Assembly: GCF_018141105.1 (NCBI RefSeq)
Contig: NZ_CP054839.1
Span: 3,472,001-3,536,000, forward strand
Length of the DNA stretch: 64,000 bases
Direction: 5' to 3'
From: Saccharopolyspora erythraea
GTDB taxonomy: Bacteria > Actinomycetota > Actinomycetes > Mycobacteriales > Pseudonocardiaceae
Positions 26,553 through 34,525 of the stretch are shown here, piece after piece. The translations under genes were made by a program, and so were the position numbers. The notes beneath the pieces are model-generated. The model was not told the DNA's origin. It saw only the letters and a program-made list of their open reading frames with translations, and made no database searches. Position 1 is the first letter of the stretch. Each line of letters starts with the position of its first letter.

Positions 26553-27055
26553 CACCCGGACTCGCCGCGGAGCCGGTGCGGGATGATCGGGCGGTGTCGC
26601 GCGATGGCCTGACGGAGCCGCTCACCCTCTACTTGGTCAAGCGCCTGGAGCAGGTGATCCGGGCGCGGATGGACGAGGCGTTGCGCCCGCACGGCCTGAC
26701 GACGCTGCAGTTCACCGCCCTCACCGCGCTGCGCCGCCGGGACGGGCTCTCCTCGGCCCAGCTCGCCCGGCGCTCGTTCGTGACTCCCCAGACGATGAAC
26801 GAGATGGTGCGCTGGCTGGAGAAGCACGGGCACATCGAACGCCGGCGCGACCCCGACAACCGGCGCGTCCTGCTGATCACGCTCACCGAGTCCGGGCGGT
26901 CGTTGCTGCGGCGGTGCGATCCGCTGGTCGGGGCGATCGAGGCGGAGATGCTGGGGGCGATACCCGAGGTCCAGCATCCGCTGTTGCGGCAGAGCCTCGA
27001 ACTCGGCTACACCGCCCTGAGCGCGGTGGACCGGGAGGAACCAACCAGTACCTGA
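26549..27055 (+). CDS. MarR family regulator, probable ferulate-operon repressor
   Basis: This 168-residue winged-helix protein has the MarR pattern LSSAQLARRSFVTPQTMNEM with the wing ERRRDPDNRRVLLITLTESG. Its GTG start overlaps the fcs stop (GTGA) behind an AGGAGG site, so it is translationally coupled. MarR repressors of hydroxycinnamate operons respond to the CoA thioester made by the synthetase, and that model fits here. Palindromes at 24019 and 24103 are candidate targets. Confidence 0.85.
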   Translation: MTPGLAAEPVRDDRAVSRDGLTEPLTLYLVKRLEQVIRARMDEALRPHGLTTLQFTALTALRRRDGLSSAQLARRSFVTPQTMNEMVRWLEKHGHIERRRDPDNRRVLLITLTESGRSLLRRCDPLVGAIEAEMLGAIPEVQHPLLRQSLELGYTALSAVDREEPTST

Positions 27056-27084
27056 CCAAGCCCGAGCCCAGGTGGCTGCTGGGG

Positions 27085-27684
27085 TCAGTTCGCTGGGCAG
27101 ACCGGACGGGTCGGGGCGGGAACGGGCAGACTCGCGCGTTCGGCGTCGGTGAAGCTGCGGTTGCCGATGGCTTCGCAGAGGCCGCGTTGCCACACCGCGG
27201 GGTCCAGCGCCAGGGGGCCGCCGACGCCGTCCTCGTCGGCGTAGAGGACGGTGCTGCCGTCCCTGGAGGCGCTGATGAACGAGTACGGGGTGGCCTCCCC
27301 GCTGCCGTCGGGGCGGCCGAACTCGTAGGAGTCGACGGGCGTCGGAGTCCCGATCTCGTATATGCGGACGGCGTTGTTGGCCGCGATCAGGTAGCGGCCG
27401 TCCGGCATGAACCCCGCGTACCACGGGGTTCCGCGGATGTCGGTGAGGCTGTAGAGCGGGCCGATGTCTCTGCGGGGCGGGTCGCGTCGCCACAGCTCGA
27501 CGACGCTCCCTTGGCGGAGCAGGGCGAAAGCGCGGCCACTGCGGTCGAACTGGACGCCGACGTGATCCGCGGCGGTCACGGTTTCGGTGACGCGTCCGGT
27601 GGTCAGGTCGACGATGCGGATGGTCGGGTCACCGAAGATGGTCACCGCGAGCCGGTTCTCGGCTGGGTAGACGCGGATGCCCAT
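27085..27684 (-). pseudogene. C-terminal remnant of a WD40/beta-propeller protein
   Basis: The 199 codons encode propeller-like repeats (VTIFGDPTIRIVDLTTGRVT, MPDGRYLIAANNAVRIYEI). The tail WQRGLCEAIGNRSFTDAERA with a final PVC resembles the conserved end of large NTPase-WD40 proteins such as the one at 52768-56541. No NTPase part lies upstream, where a PH-domain gene begins, and no good ribosome binding site is seen. It is probably the surviving 3' end of a longer gene, although a short independent propeller protein cannot be excluded. Confidence 0.55.
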
Positions 27685-27733
27685 TCGCTGCTCGGGTGGT
27701 TTCCCATCGGCGGCTGCGGTGCTCCGCGCCTGG

Positions 27734-28111
27734 TCAGCGCGCTACGTAGGCGCTCATGAGGGCTTGGACCTCGTAGACGTCGACGCCCTTGCCGAACTGC
27801 TTCGTGATCGGCTCGGCTTGGCCGGAGAGCCAGATCTTCAGCTCGGCGTCGAGGTCGAAGGTTCCGGCGGTCTCCACGGAGAAGTGCGTGATGCTGCGGT
27901 AGGGGATCGAGTGGTACTCGACCTTGCGGCCGGTCATGCCCTGCTTGTCGACGAGGATCAGGCGCCGGTCGGTGAAGAGGAACGAGTCGCGGATCAACTG
28001 GTAGGCGGCGTGGACCTCCTCCCTCGGCGACAGCAGGCGCCCGAACTCCTGCGCTGCCGCTTGAGGTTCGATGCGGGAAGCGTTGCCCATCATTCCGTCG
28101 AAAAGTCCCAT
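27734..28111 (-). CDS. Bacterial PH domain protein
   Basis: This 125-residue protein resembles bacterial pleckstrin-homology-like proteins of the small, single-domain type. DSFLFTDRRLILVDKQGMTG and YHSIPYRSITHFSVETAGTFD are the typical strand pattern, followed by an alpha-helical end. The start is placed at MGLFDG (28111). The cellular role of such proteins is poorly known; some form ring-like oligomers or respond to envelope stress. It is not obviously linked to either neighbour. Confidence 0.8.
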   Translation of the reverse strand: MGLFDGMMGNASRIEPQAAAQEFGRLLSPREEVHAAYQLIRDSFLFTDRRLILVDKQGMTGRKVEYHSIPYRSITHFSVETAGTFDLDAELKIWLSGQAEPITKQFGKGVDVYEVQALMSAYVAR

Positions 28112-28232
28112 GCACACATTCCTTACCGAAGTTCTGATGCCCTGCGATCACGGTAACGGACCGCTGGATGCCCGACCTCGTCCCTCCGCGGATCGACGCC
28201 AACGGGCTGATGCCGAGGCCGTTCAACCGCGC

Positions 28233-28562
28233 TCAGGGAAGGGCCTCGATGCGCTCCATGTGTTCCTCGCCCCATTCGCCGAGGGGTGCGAGTGCGGTGT
28301 TGAGGGAGTGGCCGAACTCGGTGAGCGAGTACTCCACCTTGGGCGGAACCTGGTGGTAGATCTCGCGGTGCACCAGGCCGCTGGACTCCATCTCCCGGAG
28401 CTGCAGGATCAGCATCCGCTCGCTGATGCCGGGCACCGCCCGCCGCAGTTCCCCGAAGCGCACCGGGCCTTCGCCGAGCGAGAACAGGATCAGGCCCTTC
28501 CACTTGCCGCCCATGACGGCGATGGCGGCGTCGAGTCCGCAGGTATAGGACCGCTTGGTCAT
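28233..28562 (-). CDS. HxlR family transcriptional regulator
   Basis: This 109-residue winged-helix protein has the HxlR hallmarks: an early cysteine (SYTCGLDAAIAVMGGKWKGL), the recognition region LRRAVPGISERMLILQLREM and the wing PPKVEYSLTEFGHSL. The lone cysteine near residue 8 could sense electrophiles or oxidants. It is divergent from the imine-reductase-like gene at 28720, an arrangement that usually means direct control. The ATG at 28562 with TAGGAG upstream is chosen. Confidence 0.9.
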   Translation of the reverse strand: MTKRSYTCGLDAAIAVMGGKWKGLILFSLGEGPVRFGELRRAVPGISERMLILQLREMESSGLVHREIYHQVPPKVEYSLTEFGHSLNTALAPLGEWGEEHMERIEALP

Positions 28563-28719
28563 CGACGCTCCTACTGACAAGGATGTGGGTACCGAACAGA
28601 ATTGTAGGTACTTGATCAGATGTGTGCGGGCTTTCAGGATGAAACAAGCGCCACGCGGAACGCCTCTGTTCGTGATTCCCGTGGCCGCCCGACAATCCGA
28701 CTGCTGACCGGAGTGACGC

Positions 28720-29610
28720 ATGACCAGGGACAACCGCACACCTGTGACCGTCATCGGGCTGGGTTCGATGGGCCGGGCGCTGGCCGCGGCGTTCATCGCC
28801 GCCGGGCACTCGACGACGGTGTGGAACCGCACGCCGGCCAAGGCCGCGGCATTGGTGGCCAAGGGGGCCGTCCAGGCCGGGTCGGTGGGGACCGCAGTCG
28901 AGGCGAGCCCGCTGGTCATCACGTGCCTGACCACCTTCGAGGACACCCGCACCGCACTGGAGCCGGCTGCGGCCGCGCTGTCCGGACGTGCCCTCGTCAC
29001 GTTGAACAGCGGCTCACCCGCCGATGCCCGTGCCATGGCCGACTGGGCGACCGGCCGCGGCGCGCGGTTTCTGGCCGGAGCGGTCAAGAACGTGCCGGCG
29101 GCTGTGGGAGCGCCGGACACGCTGCTGTACTACGGCGGTGACAAGACGGTCTTCGACGAGTACGAGACGGCGCTGAAGGCTCTGGGCGGCGACACCGTCC
29201 ATCTCGGAGACGAGACCGACCTCGCGGCCCTGTACGAGATGGCGGTGGGCGCCATGCTGCTGCCCGCGCTCGTCGGCTTCTTCCAGGGTGCCGCGGCTGT
29301 GCAGGCCCGTGGGCTGGAAGCCGGCAGCATGGTGCGGTTCGCCGGCAAGTGGCTGGACATGATCAAATCTCTGCTGCCGGTCTACGCCGAGGAGATCGAC
29401 AGCGGTGACTACACCGATGATGCCTCCTCGGTGAACCTGTTCCTCGCGGGCGTGGCCCACGACCGGGATCTGACCGAGGAGACCAACGTCGACACAGCCT
29501 GGCTGGCTCCACTGCACGAACTGCTGAAGCGGGCGGCTGCGGTGGGTCACGGCGACCACAGCGTCTCGGCCCTGACCGAAGTGCTCAGGAACTCCGCGCA
29601 GAAGGCGTAA
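28720..29610 (+). CDS. Imine reductase / 3-hydroxyisobutyrate dehydrogenase superfamily NADPH enzyme
   Basis: This 296-residue protein starts with a Rossmann motif (VTVIGLGSMGRALAAAFIAA) followed by TTVWNRTPAKA, the combination seen in imine reductases, which prefer NADPH. The C-terminal all-alpha domain contains LYEMAVGAMLLPALVGFFQG, where imine reductases carry their active-site residue. It probably reduces a cyclic imine or a related carbonyl in vivo. It pairs divergently with an HxlR regulator, which suggests induction by a reactive compound. The natural substrate is unknown. Confidence 0.82.
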   Translation: MTRDNRTPVTVIGLGSMGRALAAAFIAAGHSTTVWNRTPAKAAALVAKGAVQAGSVGTAVEASPLVITCLTTFEDTRTALEPAAAALSGRALVTLNSGSPADARAMADWATGRGARFLAGAVKNVPAAVGAPDTLLYYGGDKTVFDEYETALKALGGDTVHLGDETDLAALYEMAVGAMLLPALVGFFQGAAAVQARGLEAGSMVRFAGKWLDMIKSLLPVYAEEIDSGDYTDDASSVNLFLAGVAHDRDLTEETNVDTAWLAPLHELLKRAAAVGHGDHSVSALTEVLRNSAQKA

Positions 29611-29619
29611 CAGCACACT

Positions 29620-29660
29620 CGGCTCGCCCGCCGCGGTTACGTCCGCTGCGGGGCGAGCCG
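29620..29660. terminator. Stem-loop between convergent genes
   Basis: Arms CGGCTCGCCC (29620-29629) and GGGCGAGCCG (29651-29660) pair, with additional inner pairing. The right arm overlaps the 3' end of the DUF3159 gene. Confidence 0.6.
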
Positions 29661-30323
29661 CTTGGTGGTCCGCCGGAACGCCCAGACCACGACGAGCGCG
29701 GCCAGCACGGTCAGCGGGGTGCCCATCGAGATCTTGGCCACGGCCAGCCAGGTGGTGGAGTCGGCGAGGTAGAGCCACTGCTTGACCACGAACCGGGCGC
29801 CGAAGACCGCCGCCGCGAACAGCGTCGCGACGTCGTGCGCGCGCAGCGCGAGGCGGTCGGAACGCCAGTCGTGCGTGCCGCCGTGCATCAGGTTCCACAC
29901 GACGCCGGTCAGCGGGCGGCGGACCAGCACCGAGCCGAGCGTGCAGGCGAAACCGGCGAGCGACGCCCAGATCCCGATCACGAAGAAGTCCTTCGCCGAC
30001 CCGGTCAGGGCGACGATGCCCACGGCGACCGCGAGACCGAGCAGCCCTCCGATCGCCGAGGTGAAGCGCTCTCCGCGCAGCAACCGGTACCCGGTCAGCG
30101 CCAGCCCGACGGAGATGGAGACCCCGATCGTCATCGGCAGCGGGAGGAACGCGTTGGCCACCACGAAGACGACGACCGGGACCGTCGAGTAGACGAACCC
30201 CATGGGGCCGCCCATCTGGTCGAGCATCGTGGGCTTCTTCTCGGCGGCTGCGGGCTCGGTGGCCGGAAGGGTCGCGGTCGGGGTCTCGTCGTCCAGGTCA
30301 ACCCGGCGGTGGTGTTCCGTCAT
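29637..30323 (-). CDS. DUF3159 family membrane protein
   Basis: This 228-residue integral membrane protein has a charged, proline-rich N-terminus of about 45 residues and then five to six hydrophobic segments (for example FVYSTVPVVVFVVANAFLPL and IGGLLGLAVAVGIVALTG). The block LVRRPLTGVVWNLMHGGTHDW and the end TTKRLAPQ are typical of actinobacterial DUF3159 proteins. The function is unknown; the fold recalls intracellular-septation/VC0807-like proteins. The ATG at 30323 is preferred over the longer frame. Confidence 0.82.
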   Translation of the reverse strand: MTEHHRRVDLDDETPTATLPATEPAAAEKKPTMLDQMGGPMGFVYSTVPVVVFVVANAFLPLPMTIGVSISVGLALTGYRLLRGERFTSAIGGLLGLAVAVGIVALTGSAKDFFVIGIWASLAGFACTLGSVLVRRPLTGVVWNLMHGGTHDWRSDRLALRAHDVATLFAAAVFGARFVVKQWLYLADSTTWLAVAKISMGTPLTVLAALVVVWAFRRTTKRLAPQRT

Positions 30324-30566
30324 GGTTGTGCCGTCCTTCCAAACGGTGTGCGGGCGTGAGATCAGGAAAAGCTGTGCCGCAGCGGCACACTCAAGCCCGT
30401 CGTGACGCGGACCACATGCGGGTCGGGTCGTCCGCTCAGGGAAGGAACAACTGGGACAAGCTCGCCGCGCTGATCCCAGAGGCACAGCATGGCGGCCTCG
30501 CGCTGCGGGGTTTCCGCCATGCCCAGTACAGGTCCAGCGCTGGAGGTGCTGCTTGTCTCCGGACGG

Positions 30567-31862
30567 TCAGGGGGTCCGGGGCGTGAAGCGGGCGCGGAAG
30601 CCTTGCGGGAGCAGGAGGTCGTGGAACTTCGGTACACAGGTTTCCGTCGTGGGGCGTACTTCGTGGTTCCGGGTGAGCCAGTGGGCGGTCAGGCACAGCT
30701 GGATCATGCCGAGTTGGGTGCCCACGCAGACGCGGGGGCCCGCTCCGAAGGGGATGTAGGTGTGGCGCTTCGGGGTTCTCGCCGGGTCCAGCCAGCGGTC
30801 CGGGGTCACCTCGTCCGGGTGGTCCCACCAGCGGGGGTCGCGGTGCATCAGGTAGGGGCTGAACATCACGTGGTCGTCCGGGCGCAGGTGCCACTCGCCG
30901 AGGGTCGTCGCGCGGCGGGCCGTGCGGCCGATCAGCCAGGTCGGCGGCCACAGGCGCAGGACTTCCTTGACCACCGCCTCGGTCTGCGGCAGGGCCTGCA
31001 GTGGCGGCGGTTCCTCGCCCGTCCAGGCCGCTGCTTCCGAGGCGACGCGGTGGTGCAGGTCGGGCCGGGTCGCCAGCGTCCACACCAGCCAGGTCAGCGC
31101 GGTGGCCGGCACCCCGAACGCGGCCAGCATGATGCCGCGGAGCAGGAGCTGCACCTGTTGTTCGGTCAGCTCCGGATCGCGCGCCGCGAGCAGCACGTCC
31201 ATCAGGTCCTGCGGGTGGTCGGCAGGCGGCTGGGCGCGGCGCCGGTGGATCCGCTCCGTCACCGCGGTCAGCGTGCCCTCGCGAGCCCGCAGGAAGCGGC
31301 GGATGTGGCGGGACGGCCACCAGGCCGGGAACAGCTGGGAGCTGCCGCCCAGCGGCTCGATCGCCCGCACGTTCTCGGTGAGGACCTCGGCCATGCCGTC
31401 GGCGTCTGCGCCGAGGCAGAAGTCGGCGGTCGCGAGGCCCGCGAACCGCTCCATGACGGGCAGGACGTCCACCGGCTCCCCGCCGGTTTCGGCCAGGGTC
31501 TGCTCGAACAGCAGCCGCAGACGGCCGGCGTGGGCCTGGGCGACAGCCCGGTTGAGCCCGTGCCAGCCCTTGCGCCGGGCCGTCATCCACGCCTGGGCGT
31601 CCGCCGCGGCGCGTTCGGGGTCGATGCGGGTCGCCAGCGGGACGCTCTCGCTGTGGAAGTCGTCGTTGGTGCGGGTGAGCAGGTCGTGCACCAGGTCGGG
31701 GTCGAGCACCACGATCGTGCGCTCGTCGAAGGAGAAGACGTCGCCGTACTCCCGCCGGCAGCGGATGAGGAACGCCATCCGGTCGCGGTCGTAGTCCAGC
31801 GTGTTGCCGACCAGCCAGCGACCTTTCGGTCCGGGTGGCCGCGCCGTGCGTGTGCCGAGCAT
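30567..31862 (-). CDS. Cytochrome P450, probable RiPP-crosslinking enzyme
   Basis: This 431-residue P450 has the K-helix ExxR (Glu300-Arg303, KEVLR) and the heme-ligand loop PFGAGPRVCVG with Cys379. The I-helix reads LAAFGVPATALTW (246-258). The usual glutamate/aspartate-threonine pair is replaced by Gly-Val-Pro, so oxygen activation for hydroxylation should be impaired. Such changes suit radical coupling of aromatic side chains. A 29-residue peptide gene rich in C-terminal Tyr and Trp ends 57 bases upstream on the same strand, and GGAGGAGCAGG precedes this ATG. The inference is that the P450 crosslinks that peptide. No ferredoxin gene is nearby, so a housekeeping redox partner would be needed. 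Confidence 0.9.
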   Translation of the reverse strand: MLGTRTARPPGPKGRWLVGNTLDYDRDRMAFLIRCRREYGDVFSFDERTIVVLDPDLVHDLLTRTNDDFHSESVPLATRIDPERAAADAQAWMTARRKGWHGLNRAVAQAHAGRLRLLFEQTLAETGGEPVDVLPVMERFAGLATADFCLGADADGMAEVLTENVRAIEPLGGSSQLFPAWWPSRHIRRFLRAREGTLTAVTERIHRRRAQPPADHPQDLMDVLLAARDPELTEQQVQLLLRGIMLAAFGVPATALTWLVWTLATRPDLHHRVASEAAAWTGEEPPPLQALPQTEAVVKEVLRLWPPTWLIGRTARRATTLGEWHLRPDDHVMFSPYLMHRDPRWWDHPDEVTPDRWLDPARTPKRHTYIPFGAGPRVCVGTQLGMIQLCLTAHWLTRNHEVRPTTETCVPKFHDLLLPQGFRARFTPRTP

Positions 31863-31919
31863 GCCCTGCTCCTCCGCGCGCGGGGCGGCGGTCGGACGAC
31901 CACCGCCCCCGCGACCGCC

Positions 31920-32009
31920 TCAGTTCGTGCTGATCCAGTAGGTGTAGAAGCCGCCCATCCGGGTCTTGCCGAAAAGCCGGGCAGTGATGTGCCGGAGGTA
32001 GCTCTTCAT
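31920..32009 (-). CDS. 29-residue putative RiPP precursor peptide
   Basis: The frame starts with ATG at 32009 behind a near-ideal AAGGAGG site (spacing 6) and ends at TGA 31920. The peptide has a basic leader-like part (MKSYLRHITARLFGKTRMGG) and a short aromatic end, FYTYW followed by ISTN. Tyr22, Tyr24 and Trp25 offer the phenol and indole rings that P450s crosslink in biarylitides, cittilins and atropopeptides. Those precursors are equally tiny and sit immediately before the P450 gene. Peptidase trimming after Gly20 and removal of the follower are inferred. The gene is too short for ordinary gene finders. Confidence 0.72.
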   Translation of the reverse strand: MKSYLRHITARLFGKTRMGGFYTYWISTN

Positions 32010-32121
32010 TCCGTCCTCCTTGATCCGTGCGATTGCTCGACGGTTCAGTCTGACCATTCGAGCCGGGACTTCCAGCGCCCCAACGGTCTAACTTGCGGGC
32101 GCGAAATTGAGGCCGCGCAGC

Positions 32122-32181
32122 TCATTCCAGCTCCGCCTCGGTGTCGAAAAGCATCGCGTCGCTCACCGGGTATTCGGCCAT
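32122..32181 (-). CDS. Possible 19-residue peptide coupled to the S15 hydrolase
   Basis: An ATG directly abuts the hydrolase TAG stop. It opens a 19-codon frame (MAEYPVSDAMLFDTEAELE) with mostly G/C third positions, ending 112 bases before the RiPP-like peptide gene. There is no separate ribosome binding site, so translation would rely on coupling. It could be a short acidic peptide or chance; nothing similar is known to me. Confidence 0.25.
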   Translation of the reverse strand: MAEYPVSDAMLFDTEAELE

Positions 32182-33834
32182 CTACATCGAATGTTCGATC
32201 TCGGATTGCCCCGATGACGCGTTTTCGGCGATTGCCCGAACCGGGAGGATGATCGCGGACTGGCGTGCCGGATCGTGGTACACGGTCTGGTCGGCGGCCA
32301 GGAGGGTGGTGGCGGTGGCACGTGCTTCTCCGGTGCCCGGGTTGCGCGCGTAGCGGGGGAAGGCGCCGCTGGAGACCTGGACGAGGATACGGTGCCCGCG
32401 CTTGAAGCGGTGCGCGGTCGGCCAGAGCCGGACGGTGGCGCAGCGTGGTTCGTCGGCGCCGGTGAGGCTGACGAGGCCGTCGCAGACGTTCCAGGAGCGC
32501 CCGGCGGGGTCGACGTCGCAGAGCCGGACGAACACGTCGGCGTGGGGCAGACTGGACCGGAACCAGATCTCGGCGCCGACCTCGCCGATGATCTCGACGT
32601 CCTCGTCGAGGGTGGGCGTGGTGTAGGTGAGCACGTCGGGCCGGGCCTGCAGCGCGGTGTTGTCGGCGCGGCCGCTGTCCCGGACCAGGCGCACGCCGCC
32701 GACTGCGGGCGTCGGGTCGGCCGGGTCGTAGCGGTACTGGTCCGGCTCGGACTCGGCCGGCGGCTCAGTCGTCAGCACGCCGCCGGAATGCAGGTGGAAG
32801 CGCTGCGGTGGGTAGCCGGTGGGCGGCCAGGACTCGAAGTCGCGCCAGGTTTCCTCGCCCATGACATAGAGCCGGACCGGTGCGCGTCGCGGCGGTTGCT
32901 CGCCGCGCGCGTGGGCGAGTCCGAACTCGAGTGCCTCGTCGACCGGTGTGCTGGTGAACTCCGCGTGGGTCCAGGGGCCGATGGTCAGCCGTGCCGGGCG
33001 CCCTTCGTCCTGCAGAATTCGGAAGTCGCGGAGCTGGCCGGGAAGGAAGATGTCGTACCAGCCGCCGATGGAGCTGACCGGCACGGTCACGTCGGCCACT
33101 CGGCCGGTGTGGTCCAGCTCGGCCCAACGCGGGTCGTCCGCGTCGTGGGCGAGGATGTCCTGGACGTACTCGGAGCGCCGGCCGAACGCGGCGATGTCGG
33201 CGCGGTTGAGCGGAAGCGTCCACAGCGCCCGCGCCGTCTTCCTCGCCTGGATCGGCTGGCGCAGCATCGCCAGGCGGCGTTGCTGGGTGCCGACCAGCAC
33301 GCCCCACCCGAAGGGCGTCTCCAGCGACATGCCGTCGGAGCGCAGGAACTCCAGCGTCAGGGCCGACTCCGTCACGATCGGGATGATCGCCTTGACCTGG
33401 GGTGGCAACCGGTCGGCGACCGCCCACTGCACGTGTCCCAGGTAGCTCATGCCGTAGAGCACGATCGCCTCGCCGGACCAGGGCTGTCCCACGAGCCAGT
33501 CGAGGGTCGCCAGACCGTCCGCGCGCTCCTGCCGCATCGGGTCGAAGGTGCCTCCGGAGCCGAACCCGCCGCGCACGCTCTGGATCAGCACCTGGTAGCC
33601 GCGCTCGGCCAGCGGCCGGGCCAGTACCGCGCCGAACGGGCCGCGCCGGCCGTACGGGGTGCGGATCAGTGCGGTCGGCAGGCCCTCACCGCCTGCTCGT
33701 GGTGCCCACCGGTCCGCCAGGAGTTCGACCCCGTCGGGCATCGGTACGCGGAGATCCCGCTGGACCACCACGTCCCGCGTCAGCGGCGGGGACAGTTTCA
33801 GGCGGTGCTCGATGAGGCGGCTGATCAGGTTCAC
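32182..33834 (-). CDS. CocE/NonD family hydrolase (S15 peptidase-like)
   Basis: This 550-residue alpha/beta-hydrolase belongs to the X-prolyl dipeptidyl-peptidase/cocaine esterase family. The catalytic serine is in VLYGMSYLGHVQWA, the aspartate in GGWYDIFLPGQLRDF and the histidine in IGPWTHAEF. The C-terminal jelly-roll domain has VSSGAFPRYARNPGTGE. Its ATG overlaps the end of the TetR gene (4 bases), so the two are co-transcribed. Members hydrolyse esters or N-terminal peptide bonds. Its position upstream of the peptide-P450 pair makes it a candidate for peptide trimming or for modifying the mature product, but that is speculative. Confidence 0.87.
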   Translation of the reverse strand: MNLISRLIEHRLKLSPPLTRDVVVQRDLRVPMPDGVELLADRWAPRAGGEGLPTALIRTPYGRRGPFGAVLARPLAERGYQVLIQSVRGGFGSGGTFDPMRQERADGLATLDWLVGQPWSGEAIVLYGMSYLGHVQWAVADRLPPQVKAIIPIVTESALTLEFLRSDGMSLETPFGWGVLVGTQQRRLAMLRQPIQARKTARALWTLPLNRADIAAFGRRSEYVQDILAHDADDPRWAELDHTGRVADVTVPVSSIGGWYDIFLPGQLRDFRILQDEGRPARLTIGPWTHAEFTSTPVDEALEFGLAHARGEQPPRRAPVRLYVMGEETWRDFESWPPTGYPPQRFHLHSGGVLTTEPPAESEPDQYRYDPADPTPAVGGVRLVRDSGRADNTALQARPDVLTYTTPTLDEDVEIIGEVGAEIWFRSSLPHADVFVRLCDVDPAGRSWNVCDGLVSLTGADEPRCATVRLWPTAHRFKRGHRILVQVSSGAFPRYARNPGTGEARATATTLLAADQTVYHDPARQSAIILPVRAIAENASSGQSEIEHSM

Positions 33835-34436
33835 CGCGGTTCCTCCCCGGTCAAGTGGCTTGTCGTCAGGACGGACATCACGCCCATCAGCCGGTCGGTG
33901 AACGCCTCGGGATCAAGCGGGTCGGCGCCGTCGACCACCCAGCTCGTGACGAAGGAACCCGCGCCGCCCGTCAGGAAGGCGGCGAGATCGTCGATGGCCT
34001 CCCGGGTGAGCCGGTCTCCGTGCAGCCGCTGGATCGCCTGCCGGTTGATCGGCAGGAGCACCCCGATCAGCCCGCGATCCAGTGCGAACGCGCAGGATCC
34101 GGTCAGCAGGGCGCGGTAGAAGGCCCGGTGACCGGCGAAATGCCGGGCCACGGCGAGCGCCTGTTCACGTCCGGCCGCCACCCGCGGGTCGTCCGCGAGG
34201 TGCGGCAGCAGCTCCCGCCTGACGAGATCGAGGCCGGCTTCCAGCAGCAGCGCGTCGCGGTCGCCGAAGTGCTGGTACACCACCCTGCGGCTCACGTCCG
34301 CGGCCTCGGCGATGTCGGAGAGCGTGACGGCCGCCGTGCCGCGCTCGGTGACCAGCTCGACCGCTGCGCGCATCAGCGCGGCGCGCGAGCGGCGCACCCG
34401 GCGATCCCGGGCGGGTTCAGCCACGTTCAGGTCCAC
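33831..34436 (-). CDS. TetR family transcriptional regulator
   Basis: The N-terminal helix-turn-helix reads VTLSDIAEAADVSRRVVYQHFGDRD, quoted in part as LSDIAEAADVSRRVVYQHFG, and the ligand domain follows. A start at GTG 34436 (201 residues) is preferred over GTG 34451. A promoter-like TTGATC-N17-CATTAT overlaps the upstream codons and would start RNA at about 34436, giving a leaderless message. It overlaps the S15 hydrolase gene and probably controls that operon and itself. Confidence 0.85.
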   Translation of the reverse strand: MDLNVAEPARDRRVRRSRAALMRAAVELVTERGTAAVTLSDIAEAADVSRRVVYQHFGDRDALLLEAGLDLVRRELLPHLADDPRVAAGREQALAVARHFAGHRAFYRALLTGSCAFALDRGLIGVLLPINRQAIQRLHGDRLTREAIDDLAAFLTGGAGSFVTSWVVDGADPLDPEAFTDRLMGVMSVLTTSHLTGEEPR

Positions 34437-34442
34437 GCCGAA

Positions 34443-34471
34443 ATAATGCACAGGTGTAACTAAACGATCAA
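34443..34471 (-). promoter_or_regulatory. Candidate promoter for the TetR gene
   Basis: On the minus strand TTGATC and CATTAT are separated by 17 bases, ending 6 bases before GTG 34436. This is the best sigma-70-like match near a start codon that I saw in the window. Confidence 0.45.
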
Positions 34472-34525
34472 GTGTTCCTCATCGCGTCAAGAGCCGAGCC
34501 CGCTGCGCTGCGTCGCGGCCGCTGG

